From NCBI RefSeq assembly GCF_014640975.1, contig NZ_BMHO01000002.1:1-64000 (forward strand): a DNA stretch of 64,000 nucleotides, in the 5' to 3' direction. This stretch comes from Microbacterium faecale. Its GTDB lineage: Bacteria; Actinomycetota; Actinomycetes; Actinomycetales; Microbacteriaceae. The notes under the pieces are model-generated. The model worked only from the letters and a program-made list of their open reading frames with translations, did no database searches and was not told the DNA's origin. The position numbers and the translations under genes are program-made. Positions 28,249 through 36,900 of this stretch are shown in pieces. The first letter of the stretch is position 1. Every line of letters begins with the position of its first letter.

Positions 28249-28386
28249 GCGGTTTTTCGAATAATCCGGAGATCAATTGGCGACACACTCGAACAAATCT
28301 CCCGAAGATCGCCCCGTTTCCGGTAGCGTCTCCTTCACGCAGCACACCTCACCAGCAACCACTGACATTCGAAGAGGAACGAGCGG

Positions 28387-29070
28387 ATGAGCGCCGACAT
28401 CACCCCGCAGACCGCCCCGAGGGGGCGCCGTCGCAAACAGTTGAGCGAGAAGCAGATCGCCATCCTCGAAGTCATCCAGCGCTCGATCCAGGTGAACGGC
28501 TATCCGCCGAGCATGCGCGAGATCGGCGACGCAGTGGGCCTCAAATCGCTGTCGAGTGTCACTCACCAGCTCGGTCAGCTCGAGCTCAGTGGCTATCTCC
28601 GACGCGACCCCGGCAAGACGCGCGCGATGGAGGTACTCGTCGAGCTTCCCGGCACATCGACCGAGAGCCCGGCCGACGCGGCTCCGGCCGTCGGGGACGC
28701 GGCGATGGTGCCACTCGTCGGCCAGATCGCGGCCGGCGTGCCGATCACGGCGGACCAGCACGTCGAAGAGGTCTTCCCCCTGCCCCGCCAACTGGTCGGC
28801 AATGGCGAGCTGTTCATGCTGAAGGTGTCCGGCGATTCGATGATCGACGCTGCCATCTGCGACGGCGACTGGGTCGTCGTACGCACGCAGAACACGGCAG
28901 AGAACGGCGAGATCGTCGCGGCCATGCTCGATGGCGAGGCCACAGTGAAGACCTTCCGCAAGCGCGACGGGCACGTGTGGCTCCTCCCGCGCAACACCGC
29001 GTTCGAGCCGATCCTCGGCGATGAGGCTGTCGTGCTCGGCAAGATCGTGGCCGTGATGCGCGCCGTATAG
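28387..29070 (+). CDS. lexA: LexA repressor
   Basis: SOS master repressor, 227 residues. Winged helix-turn-helix DNA-binding domain at about 20-85 ([20 protein letters not shown]). Self-cleavage site Ala116-Gly117 in IAAGVP, with the Ser151 (SGDSMI) and Lys188 (ATVKTF) dyad. ATG 28387 has GAGGAAC upstream. Divergent from the LysM gene, and by known function also the regulator of recA at 44074-45135, whose promoter carries a perfect box. A half-site TCGAAC at 28289-28294 may serve autoregulation. Confidence 0.97.
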   Translation: MSADITPQTAPRGRRRKQLSEKQIAILEVIQRSIQVNGYPPSMREIGDAVGLKSLSSVTHQLGQLELSGYLRRDPGKTRAMEVLVELPGTSTESPADAAPAVGDAAMVPLVGQIAAGVPITADQHVEEVFPLPRQLVGNGELFMLKVSGDSMIDAAICDGDWVVVRTQNTAENGEIVAAMLDGEATVKTFRKRDGHVWLLPRNTAFEPILGDEAVVLGKIVAVMRAV

Positions 29071-29165
29071 CGCATATCTCACAATCGCTCGCCTCTGCGC
29101 AGGCTCCGAGCGCGCGACGGCTCCACAACCCGGCGCCCCGGGTGCGATCGGCCAGGCGCGTGCCA

Positions 29166-29171
29166 TAGCGT
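29166..29171 (+). promoter_or_regulatory. Putative -10 element for the S9 peptidase gene
   Basis: TAGCGT followed by GGAGAC and the ATG, 6 bp away. GGAG is too close to the ATG for normal ribosome binding, so a leaderless start is favoured. Confidence 0.4.
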
Positions 29172-29177
29172 GGAGAC

Positions 29178-31169
29178 ATGGCTGATCTCACCTCTCGCCC
29201 ATACGGCACGTGGCCCTCGCCGATCCATCCCGAGGACATGCCGCTCGGCACGCTTCGGCTGGGACACGCGCAGTACGTCGCCGACGAGGTGTGGTGGGCC
29301 GAGTCGGTGCCTTCCGAGAAGGGGCGTACGGCGATCCTCGGATCCGGCCACGATGCGCCGATCCTGCCTGCGCCGTGGAGCGCGCGATCGCGCGTGCACG
29401 AGTACGGCGGAGGTGCGTGGACCGTCATCTCGCAGGAGCAGGGACGCTTCGTCTTCGTCGAGCAGAGCGATCAGCGCGTGTACCTGGCCGCGCCCGGCGT
29501 CGAGCCTGCCCCGCTGACGCCCGCAGACTCACGATTCGTGCACGGCGATCTCGTGTGGGCCGATGACGCACTGTGGGCCGTGCGCGAGACGCACGAGCGC
29601 CCGCACGAGACCCCGCGACGCGAGATCGTCCGCATCCCTCTCGACGCTTCCGGCGCCACGGATCCGGTCGCCATTACGTCAGTCGTCGCGGGAAGCGATT
29701 TCCTCGCCTTCCCCTCCCCGCGGGGCGACCGCCTTGCGTGGGTCGCGTGGGACCACCCCGACATGCCATGGGACGCCGCAGAGCTGCGCGTCGGCACGCT
29801 CGCCGACGACGGCACAGTCACCGACTGGCGATGCCTCGCCGGCGGGCGCGAAGCGAGCCGCGGTGAGAACGTCTCGGCCCTGCAGCCGGAGTGGACCGGC
29901 GACGACGAGCTGTTGTTCACCCAGGATCCGCCCACGACGGCCGCGCGCGCCGACCGCACGTGGACGCAGCGATGGAACCTCTTCCGGATCCGCTTCGATG
30001 ACGGGCTCGCGACGAGCGCTCCGGAGCCGATCTACTCGGTCGATGGCGACACCGGCGGCCCGCTCTGGAGCCTCGGGTCGCGGTGGTTCGCCGAGCTCGA
30101 GGACGGAAACGTCGTCGCGGTCGTCACGAACGGTCGCTCGCGTCTCATGCTCGTCGAGCCCACGTCGGGGATCGTGACCGAGCTCGAGACGCCATTGACG
30201 GGCGACATCCAGCTCCAGGACGTGCGTGGGCGCACGGCGCTCTTGACGGGCGGCGGAGCGACGGTGCCCGGCGGGCTCTGGGAGCTCGACGTGTCCGCGC
30301 GTTCCCTTCGACCGCTGCGCGGTGGCGAGGCCGATCTCTCCTCGGGCATGCAGTCCGTCGCCGAGCCGCTGACCTTCCCCGGTCCACTGGGTCCGGTCCA
30401 TGCCTTCTTCTATCCGCCGGCGAACGCGGCCGCGACCGCGCCTGCCGGAGAACTGCCGCCGGTTCTCGTGCTCGTGCACGGCGGCCCCACGGGTCACGTC
30501 ACGGGCGACCTCTCGCAGAATGCGTCGTTCTTCACGAGCCGCGGCATCGGCGTATTGGATGTGAACTACGGCGGATCGAGCGGCTACGGACGCGCCTACC
30601 GCGAGCGGCTCAACGGCGCGTGGGGCATCGCGGACGTGCAGGACGTCGCGGCCGCCGCGAACGGACTCGTGGAAGCCGGGCGCGCGGATCCGAAGCGACT
30701 CGCGATCAAGGGCGGATCCGCGGGCGGCTGGACCGTGCTGTGCGCCCTCGCCGACACGGATGTCTTCGCCGCAGGCATCAGTCGCTACGGAGTCGCCGAT
30801 CTGCGCATGCTGCTCGCCGAGACGCACGACTTCGAGGCACGCTACCTCGACGGCCTCGTCGGGCCGTGGCCGGAGGACGAGCAGGAGTACATCGTGCGCT
30901 CGCCCCTCTCACGCCCCGAGACGCTCACCACCCCGCTGCTGATCCTGCAGGGTAGCGAGGATCCGGTGGTGCCGCCGTCGCAGTCCGAGGCTCTGCGGGA
31001 CGCGGTCGCGAAGAACGGGGTGCCGCACGCGTACCTCTTGTTCGAGGGCGAGAGTCACGGATTCCGACGCTCGGAGACGATCGTGCGCTGCTTCGAGAGC
31101 GAGCTCGCCTTCCTCGGTCAGGTGCTCGGTTTCGAGGCGCCTGGCGTGGATCCGATCACGCTCGACTGA
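29178..31169 (+). CDS. S9 family serine peptidase (prolyl oligopeptidase/acylaminoacyl peptidase type)
   Basis: 663-residue cytoplasmic serine peptidase. The first about 400 residues look like a beta-propeller (repeated WSPDG-like strands), and the C-terminal about 250 form an alpha/beta hydrolase. The nucleophile Ser is in IKGGSAGGWTVL (near 515), preceded by DVNYGGSSGYGR; the Asp is in GSEDPVVP and the His in ESHGFRR. No signal peptide. Substrate probably short or N-acylated peptides; not resolvable from sequence. It converges on hflX with a 6-bp gap. Confidence 0.92.
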   Translation: MADLTSRPYGTWPSPIHPEDMPLGTLRLGHAQYVADEVWWAESVPSEKGRTAILGSGHDAPILPAPWSARSRVHEYGGGAWTVISQEQGRFVFVEQSDQRVYLAAPGVEPAPLTPADSRFVHGDLVWADDALWAVRETHERPHETPRREIVRIPLDASGATDPVAITSVVAGSDFLAFPSPRGDRLAWVAWDHPDMPWDAAELRVGTLADDGTVTDWRCLAGGREASRGENVSALQPEWTGDDELLFTQDPPTTAARADRTWTQRWNLFRIRFDDGLATSAPEPIYSVDGDTGGPLWSLGSRWFAELEDGNVVAVVTNGRSRLMLVEPTSGIVTELETPLTGDIQLQDVRGRTALLTGGGATVPGGLWELDVSARSLRPLRGGEADLSSGMQSVAEPLTFPGPLGPVHAFFYPPANAAATAPAGELPPVLVLVHGGPTGHVTGDLSQNASFFTSRGIGVLDVNYGGSSGYGRAYRERLNGAWGIADVQDVAAAANGLVEAGRADPKRLAIKGGSAGGWTVLCALADTDVFAAGISRYGVADLRMLLAETHDFEARYLDGLVGPWPEDEQEYIVRSPLSRPETLTTPLLILQGSEDPVVPPSQSEALRDAVAKNGVPHAYLLFEGESHGFRRSETIVRCFESELAFLGQVLGFEAPGVDPITLD

Positions 31170-31175
31170 GCGTGC

Positions 31176-32690
31176 TCAGGCCGCGAGGAAGGGCCCGAGC
31201 TCCGCGGCAAGACGCTGCCCGACGCGCGCATGCACCAGCGTTCCCTGCTCCTCGTGACGCTGGTCGAGGAACTGCCCCGACTCATGGATCTGCGCGAGCA
31301 GATCCCCCCGCCCGTACGGGATGAGCGCGCGCACCTCGACCTCGGGGCGCGGCAGAGTGTCCTCGACGAGGCTCCGCAGCTGATCGATTCCCTCACCCGT
31401 GCGCGAGGAGACGAACGCCGCGCGCGGCGCGAGACCCGCGAGGACGAGCCGCTGGGAGTCGTCCACGAGGTCGATCTTGTTGAACACGACGATCTCGGGG
31501 ATGGCCCGCGCGCCCACCTCCGTGAGCACGTCGCGGACGGTCTGCAGCTGGCCTGCCGGGTCGGGGTGATTGCCGTCGACGACATGGACGATGACGTCGG
31601 CCGACGCCACCTCCTCGAGCGTCGAGCGGAATGCTTCGACGAGCTGGTGCGGCAGGTTGCGCACGAACCCGACGGTGTCGGCCAGCGTGAAGACGCGACC
31701 GTCGGCTGTCTCCGTGCGGCGCACAGTCGAGTCGAGCGTCGCGAACAGCGCGTTCTCCACGAGCACACCCGCCTGCGTGAGGCGGTTCAGGAGGCTCGAC
31801 TTGCCGGCGTTCGTGTAGCCGGCGATCGCGACAGACGGGATCGCGTTGCGGCCGCGCTCCGCACGCTTCGCCTCACGCGCGGGCGCGAAGCTGCGGATCT
31901 GCTTGCGCAGCACCGCCATGCGCGTGCGGATGCGGCGGCGGTCGAGCTCGATCTTCGTCTCACCCGGGCCGCGGGATCCCATGCCGGCGCCGGCGGCACC
32001 GACCTGGCCACCGGCCTGGCGGCTCATCGATTCACCCCAGCCGCGCAGTCGCGGCAGCAGGTACTCGAGCTGGGCGAGCTCCACCTGCGCCTTGCCCTCG
32101 CGGGTCTTGGCGTGTTGAGCGAAGATGTCGAGGATCACCGCGGTGCGATCGATCACCTTGACCTTGACGACGTCCTCGAGCGCGCGACGCTGGCTCGGCG
32201 CGAGTTCCGTGTCGGCGATGACGGTGTCCGCACCGACCGCGTTCACGACGTCTCGCAGCTCCTCGGCCTTGCCGCGACCGACATAGGTCGCCGGATCCGG
32301 GTTCGGACGGCGCTGCAGCATACCGTCGAGGACGACGGATCCCGCGGTCTCGGCGAGCGCCGCGAGCTCACGGAGGGAGTTCTCGGCGTCGACCTGTGCG
32401 CCGGTGGAGTAGATGCCGACGAGGACGACGTTCTCCATCCGCACCTGGCGGTACTCGACCTCGGTGATGTCCTCGAGCTCGGTGGAGAGACCTCCGACGC
32501 GGCGGAGCGCGTGGCGGTCGGCGAGATCCCACTGCTCGTCGTCGACGACGATGGAATCGTCGGGCTGCAGCGCCTGCGCGGCACCGAAGATGCGCGCCTC
32601 GCCGCGTGCACGGTCGCGGGCGAGGACACGTTCGACGACGTCGTCGGTCTCGATGTCGGGGTGGTTCTCAGCGCCTGTGGTGTCGGGCAC
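31176..32690 (-). CDS. hflX: Ribosome-associated GTPase HflX
   Basis: GTPase that splits or rescues 70S/50S particles under stress. 504 residues: N-terminal domain with AETAGSVVLDGMLQRRPNPDPATYVGRGK, a linker rich in Gly (GAAGAGMGSRGPGETK), then the G domain with G1 GYTNAGKSSLLNR (about 290-302), DTVGFVRNLP and NKID. The extended N-terminus of about 90 residues is common in Actinobacteria. Start GTG 32690 with AAAGGA 6 bp upstream. Confidence 0.94.
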   Translation of the reverse strand: MPDTTGAENHPDIETDDVVERVLARDRARGEARIFGAAQALQPDDSIVVDDEQWDLADRHALRRVGGLSTELEDITEVEYRQVRMENVVLVGIYSTGAQVDAENSLRELAALAETAGSVVLDGMLQRRPNPDPATYVGRGKAEELRDVVNAVGADTVIADTELAPSQRRALEDVVKVKVIDRTAVILDIFAQHAKTREGKAQVELAQLEYLLPRLRGWGESMSRQAGGQVGAAGAGMGSRGPGETKIELDRRRIRTRMAVLRKQIRSFAPAREAKRAERGRNAIPSVAIAGYTNAGKSSLLNRLTQAGVLVENALFATLDSTVRRTETADGRVFTLADTVGFVRNLPHQLVEAFRSTLEEVASADVIVHVVDGNHPDPAGQLQTVRDVLTEVGARAIPEIVVFNKIDLVDDSQRLVLAGLAPRAAFVSSRTGEGIDQLRSLVEDTLPRPEVEVRALIPYGRGDLLAQIHESGQFLDQRHEEQGTLVHARVGQRLAAELGPFLAA

Positions 32691-32720
32691 GAGGGTCCTT
32701 TCGCGGATGGTCAGCCCTCC

Positions 32721-32726
32721 AGTTTA
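32721..32726 (-). promoter_or_regulatory. Putative -10 element for hflX
   Basis: TAAACT on the minus strand about 30 bp upstream of the hflX GTG, which has its own ribosome binding site. A short leader is predicted. It shares the intergenic gap with the divergent methyltransferase promoter. Confidence 0.4.
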
Positions 32727-32775
32727 GCGCGGGAACGGCACGCGGGGGCAGGTACCGCGACGCCGCGTGCTCCGG

Positions 32776-32781
32776 TAGGCT
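32776..32781 (+). promoter_or_regulatory. Putative -10 element for the RsmC-like gene
   Basis: TAGGCT 8 bp upstream of ATG 32790 on the plus strand, with no Shine-Dalgarno; a leaderless transcript is predicted. Confidence 0.5.
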
Positions 32782-32789
32782 CGCCGCCT

Positions 32790-33428
32790 ATGGCGGATCA
32801 CTATTTCAGCGCGGCGCCCGCGAGCCCTGAACAGACCCGCCGGATCCGTGTGACCCTCGATGGCCGCGAGGTCGGGGTCACCACGGCGAACGGCGTCTTC
32901 AGCCCCGACCGCATCGACCGGGGCACCGACGTGCTGCTGTCGAACTCACCCGATGCGCCGCCCGGCGGAGATTTCCTCGACCTCGGGTGCGGCTGGGGCG
33001 CCATCTCGCTGACGCTCGCGATGCAGGCGCCGCACGCACGCATCTGGGCCCTCGACGTCAACGAGCGCGCGCTCGACCTCGTACGGCGCAACGCCGAGGC
33101 GCTCGGCCTCGACAATGTTCGCGCCGTCACCGCCGATGAGATCCCTTCGGACGTCGCCTTTCGGACGATCCGGTCCAACCCGCCGATCCGCATCGGCAAG
33201 CCGGCCCTGCATGAGCTCCTCGAGACGTGGATCCCGCGCCTCGATCGCAAGAGCGATGCATACCTGGTCGTGCAGAAGAACCTGGGCAGCGACTCCCTGC
33301 AGCGCTGGATGGAGGCCACCTTCACCACCGATTTCTCCACCCGCCGCCACGCGACGGCGAAGGGGTTCCGGGTCATCAAGGTGCGCCACCACAGCGACCC
33401 GCGAACCGGTCCGATCGCGACCAGCTGA
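32790..33428 (+). CDS. Class I SAM-dependent methyltransferase, RsmC-like
   Basis: 212 residues. The AdoMet-binding motif I is DLGCGWGAISL (about 67-77), followed by ALDVNERALDLVRRNAE and the catalytic SNPPIRIG (about 130-137), the NPP signature of N2-guanine rRNA methyltransferases of the RsmC/RlmG group. It corresponds to the catalytic half only; no duplicated N-terminal domain. Likely modifies 16S rRNA, target inferred. Divergent from hflX. An inverted repeat follows the stop. Confidence 0.88.
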   Translation: MADHYFSAAPASPEQTRRIRVTLDGREVGVTTANGVFSPDRIDRGTDVLLSNSPDAPPGGDFLDLGCGWGAISLTLAMQAPHARIWALDVNERALDLVRRNAEALGLDNVRAVTADEIPSDVAFRTIRSNPPIRIGKPALHELLETWIPRLDRKSDAYLVVQKNLGSDSLQRWMEATFTTDFSTRRHATAKGFRVIKVRHHSDPRTGPIATS

Positions 33429-33446
33429 CTCCGCTCAGTCGCAACG

Positions 33447-33500
33447 GCTCGGCGAAGTGCCGGGCAGGCTGCCGAACGCTACACGGCCGCTTCGCCGAGC
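33447..33500 (+). repeat. Inverted repeat after the RsmC-like gene
   Basis: Perfect 11-bp arms GCTCGGCGAAG (33447-33457) and CTTCGCCGAGC (33490-33500) with a 32-nt loop that can itself fold (GGCAG/CTGCC). The right arm runs into the first copy of the 86-bp repeat. It may serve as a terminator or belong to the repeat element. Confidence 0.65.
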
Positions 33501-33577
33501 GTCGGGAAATTCGACCGCAACGGGCCGGATCGGCGGAGCACTCGAGATACTCGGCGAATCTCGAGATGCTCGGCGAG
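33492..33577 (+). repeat. 86-bp palindromic repeat, copy 1
   Basis: Aligns without gaps to 34131-34216, with about nine differences in 86 bp. Internally it has a left arm TCGCCGAGCGTCGGGAAATTCG and a right part containing two tandem units of about 19 bp, TCGAGATACTCGGCGAATC and TCGAGATGCTCGGCGAGGT. The left arm is an imperfect inverted copy of the right. It ends 32 bp before the histidine-phosphatase start. Confidence 0.8.
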
Positions 33578-33609
33578 GTGCCACAGTAGAGATCTGCGAC
33601 GATCGAGAA

Positions 33610-34122
33610 ATGCGAACCATCACGCTCGTGCGTCACACGATGCCGGAGGTCGATGCCGCCACCGATCCCTCGCGTTGGCGCCTCACGACAGCCGGGCGGG
33701 CGGCCGCGCTCGGTAGGGCGCTGTCGTCGAGAGGCACGTGTTCGATCCTCGCGAGCGACGAGGTCAAAGCCGCGCAAACCGTCGCCCTCATGACCGGTCA
33801 CGATGTCGCCGACGTCATCGTGGATCCGGACTTCGGCGAGGCACGGAGGAAGGAAGCCGTCGACGAGGGCTTTCGCGAACGTCGTGACGCGTGGATCCGC
33901 GGCGAGACAGACGATCGGCATCACGGCTGGGAGTCGTTCTCGAAGGCGGGCGCACGGTTCGACGCGGCGGTCGAACGGCACGAGGGCGATCTGATCATCG
34001 GAACGCACGGCATGGTGCTCACAGCGTGGCTCGTCCGCATCGGGATCGTTTCACCCGGCAACGCGGCCTCTGCATACTGGCGTGCGCTGGGTCTCCCCGA
34101 GGTCATCACCATCGATCGATAG
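33610..34122 (+). CDS. Histidine phosphatase superfamily protein with RHT instead of RHG
   Basis: 170 residues resembling SixA/phosphoglycerate-mutase-like phosphatases. The catalytic His is in TLVRHTMPE (near residue 8), where the usual Gly after the His is Thr; a second His is in IGTHGMVLTAW. A Glu/Asp-rich middle part (FGEARRKEAVDEGFRERRD) follows. The start ATG 33610 has only weak ribosome-binding bases (GAG). The gene sits precisely between two copies of an 86-bp palindromic repeat, hinting at a mobilised or deletable cassette. Substrate unknown. Confidence 0.8.
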   Translation: MRTITLVRHTMPEVDAATDPSRWRLTTAGRAAALGRALSSRGTCSILASDEVKAAQTVALMTGHDVADVIVDPDFGEARRKEAVDEGFRERRDAWIRGETDDRHHGWESFSKAGARFDAAVERHEGDLIIGTHGMVLTAWLVRIGIVSPGNAASAYWRALGLPEVITIDR

Positions 34123-34130
34123 CTTCCCGC

Positions 34131-34216
34131 TCGCCGAGCGTCGGGAAATTCGGCCGCAATGGGCCGGATCCGCGAATTGCTCGAGATGCTCGGCGAATTT
34201 CGAGATGCTCGGCGAA
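34131..34216 (+). repeat. 86-bp palindromic repeat, copy 2
   Basis: Second copy, same orientation as 33492-33577, beginning 8 bp after the phosphatase stop. Here the palindrome is clearer: the arm at 34131-34152 pairs with 34194-34215 (outer 8 bp and inner 8 bp perfect, centre mismatched), with a loop of 41 nt. Resembles REP/BIME-type intergenic elements. It also lies between convergent genes, so may act as terminator. Confidence 0.8.
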
Positions 34217-34235
34217 GGGGCCGGCCGGCCGTGGC

Positions 34236-34964
34236 TCAGCCGAGAGCGAGGGCGGTGGCGAGGCCGAGCATCAGCACCGCGACGGCGGCATCGAGGATCC
34301 GCCAGGAACGCGGCGAGCCCATCCAGCGAGCGGCGGCGCGCGCCCCGAAGGTGAGGACCGCGAACCACACCGCGCTGCCGAGGATCGCGCCGACCGCGAA
34401 GAACCATCGCGCGTCGCCGTAGGTGGTGGAGATGGATCCGAGCAGGAGCACGGTGTCGAGGTAGGTGTGCGGGTTCAGCCACGTGATGGCGAGACACGTG
34501 AGCACGGCCGGGAGCAGCGTGCCGCGCGTGCGCTGCGCGCGAGCGACGATCGTGGCGGTCGCGACGTTCCCGTACGCGGGATCCTCCGACAACGTGCCGG
34601 CGTCGGCAGACACCTCCGCGGATCCGCCACGTGCGTGGCCCTCTCCCCCGACATCGATCGCCGATCCGCCGCGAAACGCGCGCCATGCGGCGAGCAGGCC
34701 GTACCCGGCGAGGAAGACGACACCGGCCCAGCGCGCGGCGTCAAAGAGCCACGGCACCTCCTCGACGACGATGCCGAATCCTCCGACCCCCGCGGAGACG
34801 AGGACGACGTCGCACGCGAGGCAGATGATCGCGAGCACGATCGGGTGCCGCGTGGTGCCGTCCGAATGACGAATGCCCTCCCGCAGGAGGAACACGTTCT
34901 GTGCGCCGGGCGCGGCGATGATCGACAGGCACAGACCGAGGCCGGCCAAGAGAGCGGTGAACAC
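34236..34964 (-). CDS. lysE: LysE-family basic amino-acid exporter
   Basis: Exports lysine and/or arginine. 242 residues with about six hydrophobic helices. The family start LLAGLGLCLSIIAAPGAQNVFLLREG is clear, and ITWLNPHTYLDTVLLLGSI carries the conserved LNPH(A/T)YLD motif. A hydrophilic loop of about 55 residues (about 108-165) rich in Gly/Glu is longer than in corynebacterial LysE. Start GTG 34964 with AAGGAT upstream. Divergent from the LysG-type regulator, as in Corynebacterium. Substrate inferred from family and neighbour. Confidence 0.92.
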   Translation of the reverse strand: MFTALLAGLGLCLSIIAAPGAQNVFLLREGIRHSDGTTRHPIVLAIICLACDVVLVSAGVGGFGIVVEEVPWLFDAARWAGVVFLAGYGLLAAWRAFRGGSAIDVGGEGHARGGSAEVSADAGTLSEDPAYGNVATATIVARAQRTRGTLLPAVLTCLAITWLNPHTYLDTVLLLGSISTTYGDARWFFAVGAILGSAVWFAVLTFGARAAARWMGSPRSWRILDAAVAVLMLGLATALALG

Positions 34965-35038
34965 GCCCCCATCCTTCGCGGATCCGTGCGACAATCCAAA
35001 GCAGATACGGATATTTGCAGGATGGTGAAGCAACGCTA

Positions 35039-35926
35039 ATGTGGATCGCACCGGAGCTCGCCGAAACCGTGGCGATGATCGTCGATGAGGGATCCTTCGA
35101 GCGCGCGGCACAGCGCCTCAAGGTCTCGCCGTCGGCCGTGAGCCAGCGCCTGCGCGCGCTCGAATCGCAGCTGGGGCGGGTGCTGATCATCCGGTCGCGC
35201 CCCATCCGCGCGACACCGGCGGGCGCGACCGTCGTCCGTCTCGCCCGCCAGTACGCGGCAGTCGGCCATGACGCGTCGGTCGCGCTCGCGATCGAGCGCG
35301 AGGAGAGAATGCACGTGCCGATCGCTGTTAATGCCGATTCACTGGCCACGTGGCTGCTGCCGGCGCTCGAGGCGGTCACCCATGCGCACGATCTCACGTT
35401 CGAACTGCTGCGAGAAGACGAGGATCACACGGCGCGGCTGCTGGAATCCGGATCCGCTCTGGCCGCGATCACGTCGCAGCGCACGCCGATCGCGGGCTGC
35501 GTCGTCACGCCTCTCGGCGCGACCGAGTACCTCGCGGTCGCGACCCCGACGTTCGTGCGGAGGTGGTTCCGCGGCGGCGTCACTCCCGCGGCGCTCGTGT
35601 CGGCTCCTGTGATCGAGTTCGACCGCACGGACGATGTGCAGTCAGACTGGCTCCGAGCCAACGGCGTCGAGGCCGACACTCCCCCGCGACACTACGTGCC
35701 GGCCTCAGAGGACTACGCCTCGGCGGTGCGCCTCGGTATGGGCTGGGGCATGCTCCCACCCGCGCAAGCGCAGCCGTCGCTCGAGGCGGGGACACTCGCT
35801 CCGCTCGGCGGACCCGATATGACCGAGCCGCTCTTCTGGCAGCAGTGGAACATCGCCTCGGAGGCACTCACCGCGATCCGCGAGTCGGTCGTCTCGCACG
35901 CTCGCGCCGCGCTCGCTCCGCTGTAA
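35039..35926 (+). CDS. lysG: LysR-type regulator LysG/ArgP
   Basis: 295 residues from ATG 35039. N-terminal winged HTH (about 5-62: DEGSFERAAQRLKVSPSAVSQRLRALE), then a periplasmic-binding-like sensor domain with the LysG/ArgP pattern INADSLATWLLPAL (near 97) and GLGWGMLP-like RLGMGWGMLPPAQ. It normally activates lysE when lysine, arginine or citrulline is high. The 74-bp gap to lysE holds ATACGGATAT around 35005, a possible LysR-type half-site pair. TTG 35015 is an alternative start. Stop is 6 bp from the convergent dapF. Confidence 0.92.
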   Translation: MWIAPELAETVAMIVDEGSFERAAQRLKVSPSAVSQRLRALESQLGRVLIIRSRPIRATPAGATVVRLARQYAAVGHDASVALAIEREERMHVPIAVNADSLATWLLPALEAVTHAHDLTFELLREDEDHTARLLESGSALAAITSQRTPIAGCVVTPLGATEYLAVATPTFVRRWFRGGVTPAALVSAPVIEFDRTDDVQSDWLRANGVEADTPPRHYVPASEDYASAVRLGMGWGMLPPAQAQPSLEAGTLAPLGGPDMTEPLFWQQWNIASEALTAIRESVVSHARAALAPL

Positions 35927-35932
35927 CCGGCG

Positions 35933-36799
35933 TCAGGCCAGCGATACGGTGCCGGAGAAGACGAGCGTCGCCGGACCGGAGAGCGCGACGTGTTCGCCGC
36001 CGGCGCCCTGGAACATCCTCACCCCGAGCGTGCCGCCGGGCACCTCGACGCGCCATTGGTCCGGTGCACCGTCGCCCGCCCAACTGCGTACGGCGAGTGC
36101 GGCGGCGACCGTGCCCGTGCCACACGACAGCGTCTCGCCGACGCCACGTTCGAACACACGCATGCGGATCCGTCCGACGCCCGCCGTCACAAGCGGGTCC
36201 GAGGGCACCACGAACTCGACGTTCGCGCCGTTCGCGGGCACCGGATCGAGCTGCGGGATGACCGTGAGGTCGAGCTGATCCAGCTCCTCCTCGCTCGCGA
36301 GGGCCACGACCGTGTGGGGATTGCCGAGATCGATGTTCATGCCGGGCCGGGGAACGTCCAGCCCTCGGGCGCGCACGAGCGGATCCGCTCCGTCCGACGA
36401 CCAGGTGCCGAGGTCTGCCTCGAACCCGTCGCCGCTGCGGGTCACGAGTTTCACACCATCCCGGGTCCCAACCGCAAGGGCGGCGCCCTCGGCGAGCGTC
36501 GCGAGGCCCGTGTCGAGGAGGTAGCGGGCGAAGACCCGGACGCCGTTGCCGCACATCTCAGCGATCGACCCGTCCGCGTTGCGGTAGTCCATGAACCACT
36601 CGGCCTCTGGCGTCGCGGATCCGGCGCCGAGCGCACGCGAGCGGACGACCCGCAGGAACCCGTCACCGCCGATCCCGAAGCGCCGGTCGCACAGCGCGGC
36701 GACCTGATCGGCGGACAGGTCACGCTCGCCATCCGGGTCGGCGACGATGACGAAGTCGTTGCCGGTGCCGTGGCCTTTCGTGAACGCGATCTCGGGCAT
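35933..36799 (-). CDS. dapF: Diaminopimelate epimerase
   Basis: Interconverts LL- and meso-diaminopimelate for lysine and peptidoglycan. 288 residues, two-fold symmetric. The two catalytic cysteines are in [13 protein letters not shown] (near 88) and [14 protein letters not shown] (near 230); GNDFV and the substrate Asn residues are present. The start ATG 36799 is supported by homology and by TAGACT 7 bp upstream. It stands alone; dapA and dapB lie elsewhere in the window. Confidence 0.96.
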   Translation of the reverse strand: MPEIAFTKGHGTGNDFVIVADPDGERDLSADQVAALCDRRFGIGGDGFLRVVRSRALGAGSATPEAEWFMDYRNADGSIAEMCGNGVRVFARYLLDTGLATLAEGAALAVGTRDGVKLVTRSGDGFEADLGTWSSDGADPLVRARGLDVPRPGMNIDLGNPHTVVALASEEELDQLDLTVIPQLDPVPANGANVEFVVPSDPLVTAGVGRIRMRVFERGVGETLSCGTGTVAAALAVRSWAGDGAPDQWRVEVPGGTLGVRMFQGAGGEHVALSGPATLVFSGTVSLA

Positions 36800-36806
36800 G
36801 CAGACG

Positions 36807-36812
36807 AGTCTA
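36807..36812 (-). promoter_or_regulatory. Putative -10 element for dapF
   Basis: TAGACT 7 bp upstream of the dapF ATG, predicting a leaderless mRNA. The facing ABC-transporter gene starts about 90 bp away on the other strand. Confidence 0.5.
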
Positions 36813-36900
36813 CGGTCCGATCTCGGGGTCGTCCCCCGGTACGACGAGCCGGCCCCGAGGATCATCCCGACCGCCGATGTGGCACCCCTGATGTCGGCGA

